Of a stretch of DNA of 16,278 nucleotides, positions 7,862-14,700 are shown in pieces; within the stretch, counting starts at the first letter, position 1, and each line of letters opens with the position of its first letter. Where the stretch lies: NCBI GenBank assembly GCA_003553825.1, contig PWFL01000016.1, positions 1-16,278 on the forward strand, given 5' to 3'. The notes beneath the pieces were generated by a model. It was not told the DNA's origin and did not search any database. It saw nothing but the letters and a program-made list of their open reading frames with translations. The position numbers and the translations under genes were made by a program. The DNA is from Candidatus Iainarchaeum sp. GTDB taxonomy: Archaea; B1Sed10-29.

Positions 7862-8326
7862 CTATTCTTCTTCCAGAAAGGTTCTGGCTTCTTTCTCTGT
7901 ATCTAGAACTATAAATGTAGTTGTTTTCGCTATGGATGGGTGTGCTAGTTCATTTTTTATGAAATTATCTAGATCTTGCATTGATTTGCATTTAATACCA
8001 ACAAATAGATCATATTGTCCTGTGGTAGCGTATACCGCGTAAACTTCTGGGTTGGGTTTTAATTTATCTATTAGTTGTTCGAGTGAACGTGATTTTATCT
8101 CTATCCCTATTATAGCGGTCACGTTGTATCCTAGTTTATCCCAGTCAACTACTGCGTGGTAGCTTTTAATTACTCCTCTTTCTTCAAGTTCGTTTATTCG
8201 GTTTCTAACTGTTCCTGGAGATACATCTAGTTTTTCAGCTACTTCTCTGTAGCTCGCTCTTCCGTTTTCTCTGAGCTCTTTTATTATCGCGATATCTTTC
8301 TCATCTATGTCCTTTCTTGGATACAT
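7862..8326 (-). CDS. Lrp/AsnC-family transcriptional regulator
   Basis: The 154-residue product has the two-domain layout of feast/famine regulators. The N-terminal winged HTH (residues about 8-55) includes SYREVAEKLDVSPGTVRNRI and ELEERGVI. The C-terminal RAM ligand-binding and oligomerisation domain includes VTAIIGIEI and YAVYATTGQYDLFVGIKC. Full length for the family. Such proteins bind DNA as dimers or octamers and commonly respond to amino acids. The target here cannot be read from sequence. There is no ribosome-binding site, and a TATA box about 28 bases upstream of ATG implies a leaderless mRNA. It is transcribed alone, 93 bases upstream of trkH on the same strand. Confidence 0.93.
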   Translation of the reverse strand: MYPRKDIDEKDIAIIKELRENGRASYREVAEKLDVSPGTVRNRINELEERGVIKSYHAVVDWDKLGYNVTAIIGIEIKSRSLEQLIDKLKPNPEVYAVYATTGQYDLFVGIKCKSMQDLDNFIKNELAHPSIAKTTTFIVLDTEKEARTFLEEE

Positions 8327-8348
8327 GAGGTAGAATTAATCACTCGAA

Positions 8349-8358
8349 ATATTTAAAT
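8349..8358 (-). promoter_or_regulatory. TATA box of Lrp-family gene (leaderless)
   Basis: ATTTAAATAT on the minus strand is centred about 28 bases before the start codon at 8326. This places transcription initiation at or within a base or two of the A of ATG. The absence of a Shine-Dalgarno sequence fits a leaderless transcript. Confidence 0.6.
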
Positions 8359-8460
8359 GTATGTAAATTTCGTTGATTTTTTATCATTCGATGAAGATTG
8401 ATTAAAATTTTTACGGATAGATCAAAAATCAGTTGATCAGAAAAAACAGAAATAATAAAA

Positions 8461-8611
8461 TGCTCCGACCGGGATTTGAACCCGGGTCTCGAGCTATCTC
8501 CAATCCCTAGGAATCTTTTTGCCAAACTTTTTCTAAAAATTTGTTTTGATCAATCTTTTTTCTAAGAAGATTGCGAGAGGCTCGAATCCTTGGCCACTAG
8601 ACTATCGGAGC
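8461..8611 (-). tRNA. tRNA-Glu(CTC) with intron
   Basis: Minus-strand tRNA with acceptor stem GCTCCGA/TCGGAGC and a T arm CCCGGGTTCAAATCCCGG. The anticodon stem CGAGC/GCTCG has loop CTCTCG-A, giving anticodon CTC. The loop is interrupted after G37, the canonical archaeal intron position. Exons are 8574-8611 and 8461-8495. The discriminator is A (8461), with no CCA encoded. A run of T on the minus strand at 8443-8448 could end the transcript. Confidence 0.93.
8496..8573 (-). other. tRNA-Glu intron, 78 nt, canonical position 37/38
   Basis: The intron begins CAATC and ends GATTGGAGAT, so CAATC pairs with GATTG. The anticodon-loop TCTC can pair with intron GAGA. This makes a bulge-helix-bulge-like substrate for the archaeal splicing endonuclease, although the bulges look shorter than the strict 3-4-3 form. 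The exact ends could shift by one base. Confidence 0.82.
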
Positions 8612-8651
8612 ATTTCTCGGATTTTAATTGTTTCTTGATATTTATATTTTC

Positions 8652-9299
8652 CTATTCTTCTTCTATCCTTGTATAGTAGCACTCATTCTTCAAATCTTTT
8701 TTTCTGAGAACGTGGTAATCGAATTCTTCTCTGAGTTCGTTGGCGTATCCTTCGAATACAAAGGAAGTAGCGGGTTTTTTATCTTGTTCTTCTATTAGTT
8801 TCAGTATGGGCACGTATTGTGAGTCTCCTGTTACTAATATAATTCGTTCACATTCGTCTTCGAGTGTTTTTTTCATCATATCGGTTGCTATCATCACATC
8901 TATTCCTTTTTCTTTCTTTGTCAGGTCTTCCAGGTGTTTTAGATATTCTTCTTCTATTTGGGAAGTGCATTCCATGCATAGATCCATATTCCGGATTAGT
9001 TCATTTTTTTTCTTTTCCAGTGTCTTGTCGGATGGTGTCTGAAGTTTTTTGGTTCTTACAGTGAAGTTGGGCAGGTACCTCAAGCTGTTCAAGAATCCTA
9101 GGTGGGAGTGGTATTTTTCCTTGTCATGGGTTATGTCTGGAATCGAGTTGTAGTAAATTGTTTCTTTCCATTCACAGTTAAAGGCGTTTGACACGAATTT
9201 GCTTAACTCCCGGAGATCTATCTTGTTGGGGTTCAACCCTTCTTTTTGAGTGTTGTGGTAGAAATTGTTTCCGTCAATGAATACTACTGCCCGTGTCAT
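8652..9299 (-). CDS. NYN (PIN-like, DUF88) domain protein, probable RNase
   Basis: This 215-residue protein has the NYN fold's acidic motifs: VVFIDGNNFY (Asp9), KGIDVMIATDMM (Asp134, Asp140) and ILVTGDSQYVPIL (Asp159). Together they should form a PIN-like metal-binding nuclease site. Such proteins cleave RNA, but the substrate varies and is not predictable here. A central insertion (about 85-130) is Lys/Glu-rich and holds a CxxC pair (Cys108, Cys111). The start at 9299 has AGGAG nine bases upstream, with a TATA-like TTTTTTAAAG about 39 bases upstream. It appears to be transcribed alone, between tRNA-Glu and a candidate small RNA. Confidence 0.88.
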   Translation of the reverse strand: MTRAVVFIDGNNFYHNTQKEGLNPNKIDLRELSKFVSNAFNCEWKETIYYNSIPDITHDKEKYHSHLGFLNSLRYLPNFTVRTKKLQTPSDKTLEKKKNELIRNMDLCMECTSQIEEEYLKHLEDLTKKEKGIDVMIATDMMKKTLEDECERIILVTGDSQYVPILKLIEEQDKKPATSFVFEGYANELREEFDYHVLRKKDLKNECYYTRIEEE

Positions 9300-9332
9300 T
9301 TTATTCTCCTGTATAGTTTTCTGGTGAACAAA

Positions 9333-9344
9333 CTTTAAAAAACT
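9333..9344 (-). promoter_or_regulatory. TATA box of NYN gene
   Basis: On the minus strand the element reads TTTTTTAAAG, about 39 bases before the ATG. It predicts a leader of about 12 bases that just covers the AGGAG ribosome-binding site. Confidence 0.5.
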
Positions 9345-9412
9345 TGCAGTAGATTTTAAAAATCTGTAATAGAGTTGGATATTTTTAGGATTAACCTTGG
9401 TTGAATATGTTT

Positions 9413-9480
9413 AAAAAAAGAGGGTGGGAAACCCAGTATTTACCTGCCCTTTGGGGAGCAGTTCATACTGGGGGTTTAAT
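9413..9480 (-). ncRNA. Candidate structured small RNA, about 68 nt
   Basis: A long imperfect hairpin is visible. CCCAGTAT (9432-9439) pairs with ATACTGGG (9465-9472), extended by AAA/TTT across a two-base bulge. Inside it CTGC (9444-9447) pairs with GCAG (9458-9461), with two more pairs across a bulged base. Read on the minus strand the element has a TATA box (9503-9512) spaced to start transcription near 9480 and ends in seven T (9419-9413). No open reading frame explains it. A hairpin with an internal loop followed by a short tail resembles an H/ACA guide RNA, but no clean ACA box is seen. The class is therefore unassigned. Confidence 0.45.
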
Positions 9481-9502
9481 TATATGGTTATAGTGAGTAC
9501 AG

Positions 9503-9512
9503 TTATTTAAAT
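9503..9512 (-). promoter_or_regulatory. TATA box upstream of candidate small RNA
   Basis: ATTTAAATAA on the minus strand lies about 26 bases upstream of the predicted 5' end of the hairpin RNA. The core TTTAAAT is palindromic, so direction is inferred from the hairpin and oligo-T end downstream. Confidence 0.4.
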
Positions 9513-9585
9513 GTTTGGGTACGATTGATTATTTTTATTGGGATTTTGTTTAGCATTACTCTATTTTTCTATTTTTTATGGATTA

Positions 9586-9658
9586 TGGGTCCGAGGAGAT
9601 TCGAACTCCTGGTTTTCGCCGTGTGAAGGCGATGTCATAACCACTAGACCACGGACCC
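9586..9658 (-). tRNA. tRNA-Val(CAC)
   Basis: Minus-strand cloverleaf with acceptor stem GGGTCCG/CGGACCC. The anticodon stem TCGCC/GGCGA has loop TTCACAC, giving anticodon CAC. The T arm contains AGGAGTTCGAATCTCCT. No intron and no encoded CCA. The flanking 9659-9821 shows only AT-rich sequence and a small CCGA/TCGG inverted repeat at 9668-9679. Confidence 0.95.
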
Positions 9659-9822
9659 TTGTATTTTTCCGATTATTCGGTTTCTTTTATTTTTTTGTTG
9701 GATTGTTCTCTGTATTAATTGGTTGTGGATTCCGTTGTAAAGTGTTTATTTACCTGCGGATTATTAAATTTTGTTTAGTCTTTGCTCTATGTTCTTGTAG
9801 TTTTTTTACAACTTTTTCGTTA

Positions 9823-9830
9823 ATTATTTA
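9823..9830 (+). promoter_or_regulatory. TATA box of orphan gene at 9901
   Basis: ATTATTTA lies about 75 bases before the ATG. Initiation 25-27 bases downstream would give a leader of roughly 45-50 bases, containing little besides the two inverted repeats annotated next. Confidence 0.4.
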
Positions 9831-9863
9831 AGTAACGGATCAATTAAGGAAATTGAATAGGAA

Positions 9864-9898
9864 GGGCGATCAATTGCCCGGGTTCACCCAAGGCGATT
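9864..9898 (+). promoter_or_regulatory. Leader with two mutually exclusive hairpins covering the RBS
   Basis: Hairpin one pairs GGGC (9864-9867) with GCCC (9876-9879). Hairpin two pairs AATTGCC (9872-9878) with GGCGATT (9892-9898, one G-T pair), with an inner GGG/CCC stem (9880-9882 with 9887-9889). They share bases 9872-9879, so both cannot form together. The likely ribosome-binding site AAGGCG (9890-9895) lies in the 3' arm of hairpin two, three bases before ATG 9901. This arrangement would let translation be switched, but no known riboswitch class is recognised. Confidence 0.4.
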
Positions 9899-9900
9899 AA

Positions 9901-10311
9901 ATGAAAGATATGAGAAGGAAAGATAGTGGAACGAATAGTTTGAATAAAGATGTAACTATAGCCACTACTCATCCGAACGGGGAAGGAGTTAAGAGGTACA
10001 AGCAGATACTTGACTCCAGGTTAAATGAAAGATACGGTAAAGGAGAGAAGCATCCTGATGAGGAGTTCAAAATATCGATTGAAGAATACAAGCCCAAGGA
10101 GATTTTAAGAGCTGCTCTGTACGGAGGACTTAGACCTGGTCGTGGGAAAAATCCAGAGAATTTCATTGAAAAAAATGGAGAGAGATCCGAGTATACTTTG
10201 GTTATTAATAAGGCTTTGAGTGAGATGGTGTTGATGGTAGAAGGAGAGACCTATCCTCTGAGGCCCAGTAAAGGTATCAAGAGTAAAGAATTGGATGTTG
10301 ATATGAGATAG
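9901..10311 (+). CDS. Unrecognised 136-residue basic protein
   Basis: The product is 136 residues, hydrophilic and rich in Lys, Arg and Glu, with no signal peptide or membrane segment. A more ordered core runs from about 20 to 110, including DVTIATTHPNGEGVKRYKQIL and IEEYKPKEILRAALYGGLRPG, which look like strand-helix elements. The last 15 residues are charged. I do not recognise the family. ATG 9901 is preceded by AAGGCG; ATG 9910 is an alternative. It stands alone on the plus strand among minus-strand genes. Its stop codon (10309-10311) overlaps the 3' end of the convergent tRNA-Gln gene by three bases. Confidence 0.68.
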   Translation: MKDMRRKDSGTNSLNKDVTIATTHPNGEGVKRYKQILDSRLNERYGKGEKHPDEEFKISIEEYKPKEILRAALYGGLRPGRGKNPENFIEKNGERSEYTLVINKALSEMVLMVEGETYPLRPSKGIKSKELDVDMR

Positions 10312-10432
10312 CCCCGAGCGGATTCGAACCGCTGTCGGCAGGTCCAGGGCCTGCAATGCTTTTACGTAGCTCCCATCTTCATTTTCTAGATTTAAGTATT
10401 GATGAGGAGCTTGACCGCTACACCACGGGGCT
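10309..10432 (-). tRNA. tRNA-Gln(CTG) with non-canonical intron
   Basis: Minus-strand gene. The acceptor stem AGCCCCG/CGGGGCT, T arm (AGCGG TTCGAAT CCGCT) and anticodon stem GCAGG/CCTGC with loop CCCTGGA all fit, giving anticodon CTG. The D region GTGTAGCGGTCAA is like other Gln tRNAs but is separated from the anticodon stem by about 51 extra bases. Removing 10360-10410 restores the 73-base form with D stem GTGT/GCAT. The discriminator is A at 10309, and no CCA is encoded. Confidence 0.88.
10360..10410 (-). other. Predicted tRNA-Gln intron, about 51 nt, in the D stem
   Basis: The exact edges are ambiguous by two bases because GC occurs at both ends (10358-10359 and 10409-10410). Inside the insert, GCTCC followed by CATC can pair with GATG followed by GGAGC on the minus strand, making a strong hairpin with a bulge. 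That fits an archaeal bulge-helix-bulge-type intron, although the exact processing sites do not fall cleanly in a standard motif. Confidence 0.72.
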
Positions 10433-10470
10433 ATGCGGGTATGTAGTTGTTGTTTTAATTATAGTGCTAT

Positions 10471-11712
10471 TTAAGATTTTAGAAATTCACTTATTCTAGT
10501 TATACCTTCTCTTATTCTTTCTTCTGGTTCGGATACGAATGTGAATCTAACATGGTTCTTTCCTTCGTTCCCGAAGTATCCTCCTGGTATTACTACTACT
10601 TCTTCTTCCTCGTATAGTGTTGTGGATAGGTCTTCTTCGTCCTCGAATCCTTCCATGTACGGGTTCATGTCGACGAAGAAGTAGAAGGCTCCTGATGGTT
10701 CGCTGAATCCTGCTTTTGGTAGTTTATCTTCCAGTTCCTCTTTCATAATGTCTTTTCTGTGTTTGTATGTGGGTACCACTGTTTCGTTTATATATTTTCT
10801 CTTGTATTTTCCTTTTTCTCTAAGGAAGTGCTGTGCGAATAGTTGAGGTGGATTGGCTATGCAGAGTGCTTCGTACTGTAGTAAACGGGTCATGTTCTTT
10901 ATGACTTCTTTTGGTCCGTAGGTGTATCCTAGTCTCATTCCTGGTATTGAGGCGGTTTTTGAGAAGCTGCTGCATGTGACTGTGTTTTCTCTTGCTCCGA
11001 AGTGCCTTGAGTTGGTGAATTCTTTGTCTTCGTATATTATGCTCTTGTATATGTCGTCTGTTATGAGCCATAGGTCCTCGTCTTCGACTATTTCCACTAT
11101 TCCTTTGAGGTTTTCATCGGTTAGCATTCTTCCTGTTGGGTTGTCCGGTGATATAATCATCACTACTTCTGTGTCCTTGGTTATTGCCTCGTTGACTTTC
11201 TCCGGAGTCATCTGGAAGTCCTCTTCCCATGTGGTTTTTACTCTGTTGAGTTTTCCCCCTGCTAGTTTTATTGTTTCAGGGTATCCAACGTACTCCGGGT
11301 CCTGTACTATTACTTCTTGACCTGGATTCAGAAGTGTTTGTAGTGTTGCGTAGAGTCCTTGTGTTCCTCCGTGGGTTAGTGTTATTTCTTTCTCAGGATC
11401 TACTTGCACATCTTCTTCTTTCTCTATTACTTTGGTGATGGCTTTCCTTGTCTTGAGGGAGCCTGGTGTAGAGCAATATGATACGGATTTCTGTGATTCT
11501 TCCTTTATCTTTTTTGCTACGTGTTCCATTGAGTCCTTTGGTGGTGCTAGGCTTGGTGCTCCTCCTCCAAAGCTTATTATTGATTCTTTTTCTCCCGCCT
11601 CTTCTAGTAATCTTGCTATTCTTCTTATTGGGGACTCGGTTATTCTTTCGGTTCTTTCCGAGAAATCTCTTCTTCCGGACACTATGTCTTCGGATTCTTT
11701 TTTCGCATTCAT
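10471..11712 (-). CDS. PLP-dependent class I/II aminotransferase
   Basis: This is a 413-residue fold-type I aminotransferase, full length for the family. Visible active-site features are SPDNPTGR (Asn191 in NPTG), DDIYKS (Asp220 and Tyr222, PLP ring contacts), SSFSKTASIPGMRLGY (Lys252 as the Schiff-base lysine, Arg260 for the cofactor phosphate) and the C-terminal Arg389 in HVRFTF for the substrate carboxylate. It would move an amino group between an amino acid and a 2-oxoacid in the cytoplasm. The amino-acid specificity (aspartate, alanine, aromatic or 2-aminoadipate type) cannot be told from the sequence. Its ATG overlaps the stop of the upstream PEP synthase gene as ATGA, with GAGGAGGT just upstream, so the two are translationally coupled. 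Confidence 0.93.
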   Translation of the reverse strand: MNAKKESEDIVSGRRDFSERTERITESPIRRIARLLEEAGEKESIISFGGGAPSLAPPKDSMEHVAKKIKEESQKSVSYCSTPGSLKTRKAITKVIEKEEDVQVDPEKEITLTHGGTQGLYATLQTLLNPGQEVIVQDPEYVGYPETIKLAGGKLNRVKTTWEEDFQMTPEKVNEAITKDTEVVMIISPDNPTGRMLTDENLKGIVEIVEDEDLWLITDDIYKSIIYEDKEFTNSRHFGARENTVTCSSFSKTASIPGMRLGYTYGPKEVIKNMTRLLQYEALCIANPPQLFAQHFLREKGKYKRKYINETVVPTYKHRKDIMKEELEDKLPKAGFSEPSGAFYFFVDMNPYMEGFEDEEDLSTTLYEEEEVVVIPGGYFGNEGKNHVRFTFVSEPEERIREGITRISEFLKS

Positions 11713-14700
11713 TTTACCTCCTCCTCGGCTTTCGCCACGATTCTCTTGACTTTTTCAACCGTGTCAGGGTTGACTGATATTGAGTCGATTCCGTGCTTTA
11801 CCAGGAACTTTGAGAATTCCGGGTATATGCTTGGTAGCTGTCCGCATATGCTTACTGTTTTTCCTTTTTCGTGGGCCTTGTTTATTATTATCTTGATTGC
11901 TTTTTTAACCGCTTTGTTTCTCTGGTCGAATGCTCCTAGTTCAGCGAGTAGCTCCGAGTCTCTATCTGCTCCTAGTATTAGCTGTGTTAGGTCGTTTGTT
12001 CCTATTGAGAACCCGTCGCAGTGTTCAGCGAATTCCTCAGTTAGAAGAACATTCGAAGGTACTTCAGCCATCATCCATATCTTTAGATCTTTTCCTCTTT
12101 CCAGTCCGTGTTCTTTCATCAGTTTTTCAGTTTCTTTGATCTCTTTCAGGGTTCTAACGAACGGGAGCATTAGGTGTATGTTTTCATATTCTTTTCGTGC
12201 TTGTTTTATTGCTTTTAGTTCGAGTTCGAATGCTGGCTGATACTTTTCGGAGGTGTATCTTGAGCATCCTCTCCATCCTATCATGGGATTGCTTTCTTCC
12301 GGTTCGTGTTTTGCTCCTCCTTTTAATCTTCTGTATTCGTTTGTTTTGAAGTCGCTGAGTCGAAGCACAACGGGCCTTGGGTGGAATTCTTTTGCGACTT
12401 TTAGTATTCCTTGTTTGAGTTTTTTAATGAATTTTTTCTGTTCTCCTTTTTCTATGAGTGATAATGGATGTTCTTTGACATGGGTTGCCAGTATGAATTC
12501 TTCTCTCATGAGACCTACTCCGTCCACTGGTTTTTTAGATACTTCTTCAGCTATTTCAGGAACTCCTAGATTAACGTAGATGTTGGTATCTGTCTCGGGT
12601 ACTGGTTTTTCCTCTTCTTCGTGTTCTTCGGATTCCACCACTCCTTTGAATATTTCTCCGTGTGTTCCGTCAACGCTTATTATTTCTCCATCTTTTATTT
12701 TTTCTGTGGCTTCTCCTGTGCCAACCACGCAGGATATTCCCAGTTCTCTGGATACTATAGAAGCATGGCTATTGGAGACAAGTAGAGGTGTGTATCTACT
12801 AGTGAAAACTATGTAGTTTTTCTCCATTTCCTTTTCTTCATCTACTTCAAAATTGTAAACCTTTCTTTCACCTAAATCTTTGTTTTTTGATACTCTATAA
12901 AACCTGATATTTGAGTTAAGCACCTCTTCAAAATTATGTTTGAGATTTCCTTCAGCTAGAGGTATTACTTTGTTTTTTAGGGCTTTAGACCCTATTAACA
13001 GGTTTTTCCTTACGTATGGCTTTATTTTTCCTTCGTAATTTACTTCGTCTACCACATCCCTCAGTAGTTGTTTTGCGGGAAATAGTTTTGTGCCCAGCTG
13101 TTTTTCCCAAGTTTCTCCTTCTATTCTTGAAGCCTCTTCAATTAATTCTTCCTGTGCTTCAAGAATCTGCACATTCCAAATATTTCTGTTAGTGGTAACT
13201 TGGGGCACTATTCCCAGCCTTAAGCATGCGAGAACGGCTCCTTGTAGAACATGGTCTTTCTGAATATACAAGTGGATCCTATTCCTATGTATAGAGCCGT
13301 CTCCATCTAGCATTCCCGCGAGGAATTTCTTGCAATTCTCTTTGCTTTGGTTAAGTACCCATTTATCTAGATTCTCTTCTATATCTATGAATAGATCAGC
13401 AGGGTCTCTTTTATAGCAGGCAAAGTCTTTTGCGGTCCCATTTACTTCCCTGTCTCCGAGCTGCCCTGAAGAAGTTTTAATACGCTCTTTAAGCTGATAA
13501 TTGAATAAATCTTTGAAGTAATCCTTGAATCGATTTATAAACTCCTCTTTTTCTTTTGTTTCTTTCTGAGTTATTATCACAGCACCTCTTCTCTTATTCG
13601 AAAAGGTATATCCATCAGTAAGCACTACCCCTGCTAAGTAAGCTATTTTAGACGCCTTTTCAGAGCTTTTTTGCTCTTTCTTGCTTGGAATGCTATCTAC
13701 TAAAGCAATGTGTTCTTCGTTATTAAGTACTTTCCTCATTTTTTTCTTTATTAGCTCTCTGCCTTTGTAAGTGTAGATCTTATGGTCGGGAGTTATACCT
13801 ATTTTATTTTTGTTTGTTGTCCCCTTCTGTGAAGTAGAGATCTCAATTGCTTTCATCCTTCTAGAACTAGCCTTTATTACTTTTTTCCATTCAGGTTTTT
13901 TGTTTTTATAGTCGTAGGATAATATTTCAAAATCTTTTCCTTTTTCAATTTCTTCATATCCTTGTTTCATTGTCATAAAGCCTTTTGAAGTTAATATCTT
14001 TGTATCTCCAGTAAAACAGGTCAATCCTCCTTCGTCAGTGATTATAGCTGATGCTCTTCTCATAGCTGGAACCATGTCAGGATTGGTCATTTTTGTTATT
14101 AGTATGTCTCCTTTCTCAACCTTGTCGAGTTCTTCTAAATCGTCCACTACTCTAGCTTTCCCGTGTCCTATGCCTGGACTGGCTGCCATTCCCTTGAGAA
14201 TTACTTCTCCTTTGGCTTTTTTCTTTCTTTCTATTTGTTTTTCGGACCAGGCTGTTTCTGGTCTGGATTGTAGGATGTATAATTGTTTTTGTTTTTTGTC
14301 GAACGCCCATTCTATGTCCTGTGGGAATTCGTAGTGTTTCTCTATCTCTCTGCTGTATCGTGCTAGTTTTTGTATTTTTTCATCGGTTAGTATCTGTTTG
14401 TTTTTCTTTTCTTCAGGAACTTTCTTTTCCTGAGTTCCTCCTTCAGGGTTGTTAACGAGTTGTTTTTCCTTCTCCGCTACTTTCTTTTCTTTTATTTCGA
14501 GTGTTTCTTTATCCAGAAAGTAGGTGTCCGGTGTGACCGTTCCCTTTACTATGTATTCTCCAAGTCCCCATGATCCTTCTATGGTTATGGTGTCCGTGTT
14601 TCCATCTCTAAGATCTATTGTGAAGATTACTCCCGAGGATTCGGAGTCAACCATCTTCTGTACTGCTGCGGATAGTGCAGCGTCCATGTGGTTGAAATTT

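Noticed and set aside
8461..8611. Two separate tRNA halves (split tRNA) at the tRNA-Glu locus
   Set aside because: The halves are in the correct order on one strand, 78 bases apart, with pairing intron ends. A cis intron is the simpler reading.
9538..9831. 97-residue plus-strand reading frame
   Set aside because: It runs antisense through tRNA-Val, is extremely Phe/Leu/Cys-rich as expected from T-rich spacer DNA, and has no ribosome-binding site.
9840..9900. A tRNA fragment or attachment site (GGGTTCACCC looks like a T arm)
   Set aside because: No matching acceptor or anticodon arm is present, and no direct repeat of the neighbouring tRNA-Val or tRNA-Gln end is seen. The local hairpins explain the bases better.
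11746..12816. Plus-strand reading frames opposite ppsA
   Set aside because: They are shadows of the TIM-barrel coding region, which carries recognisable PpsA motifs on the minus strand.
12771..14018. A free-standing homing endonuclease gene inside ppsA
   Set aside because: The frame is continuous with both PpsA halves, and both splice junctions and blocks A, B, F and G are present, so it is an in-frame intein.
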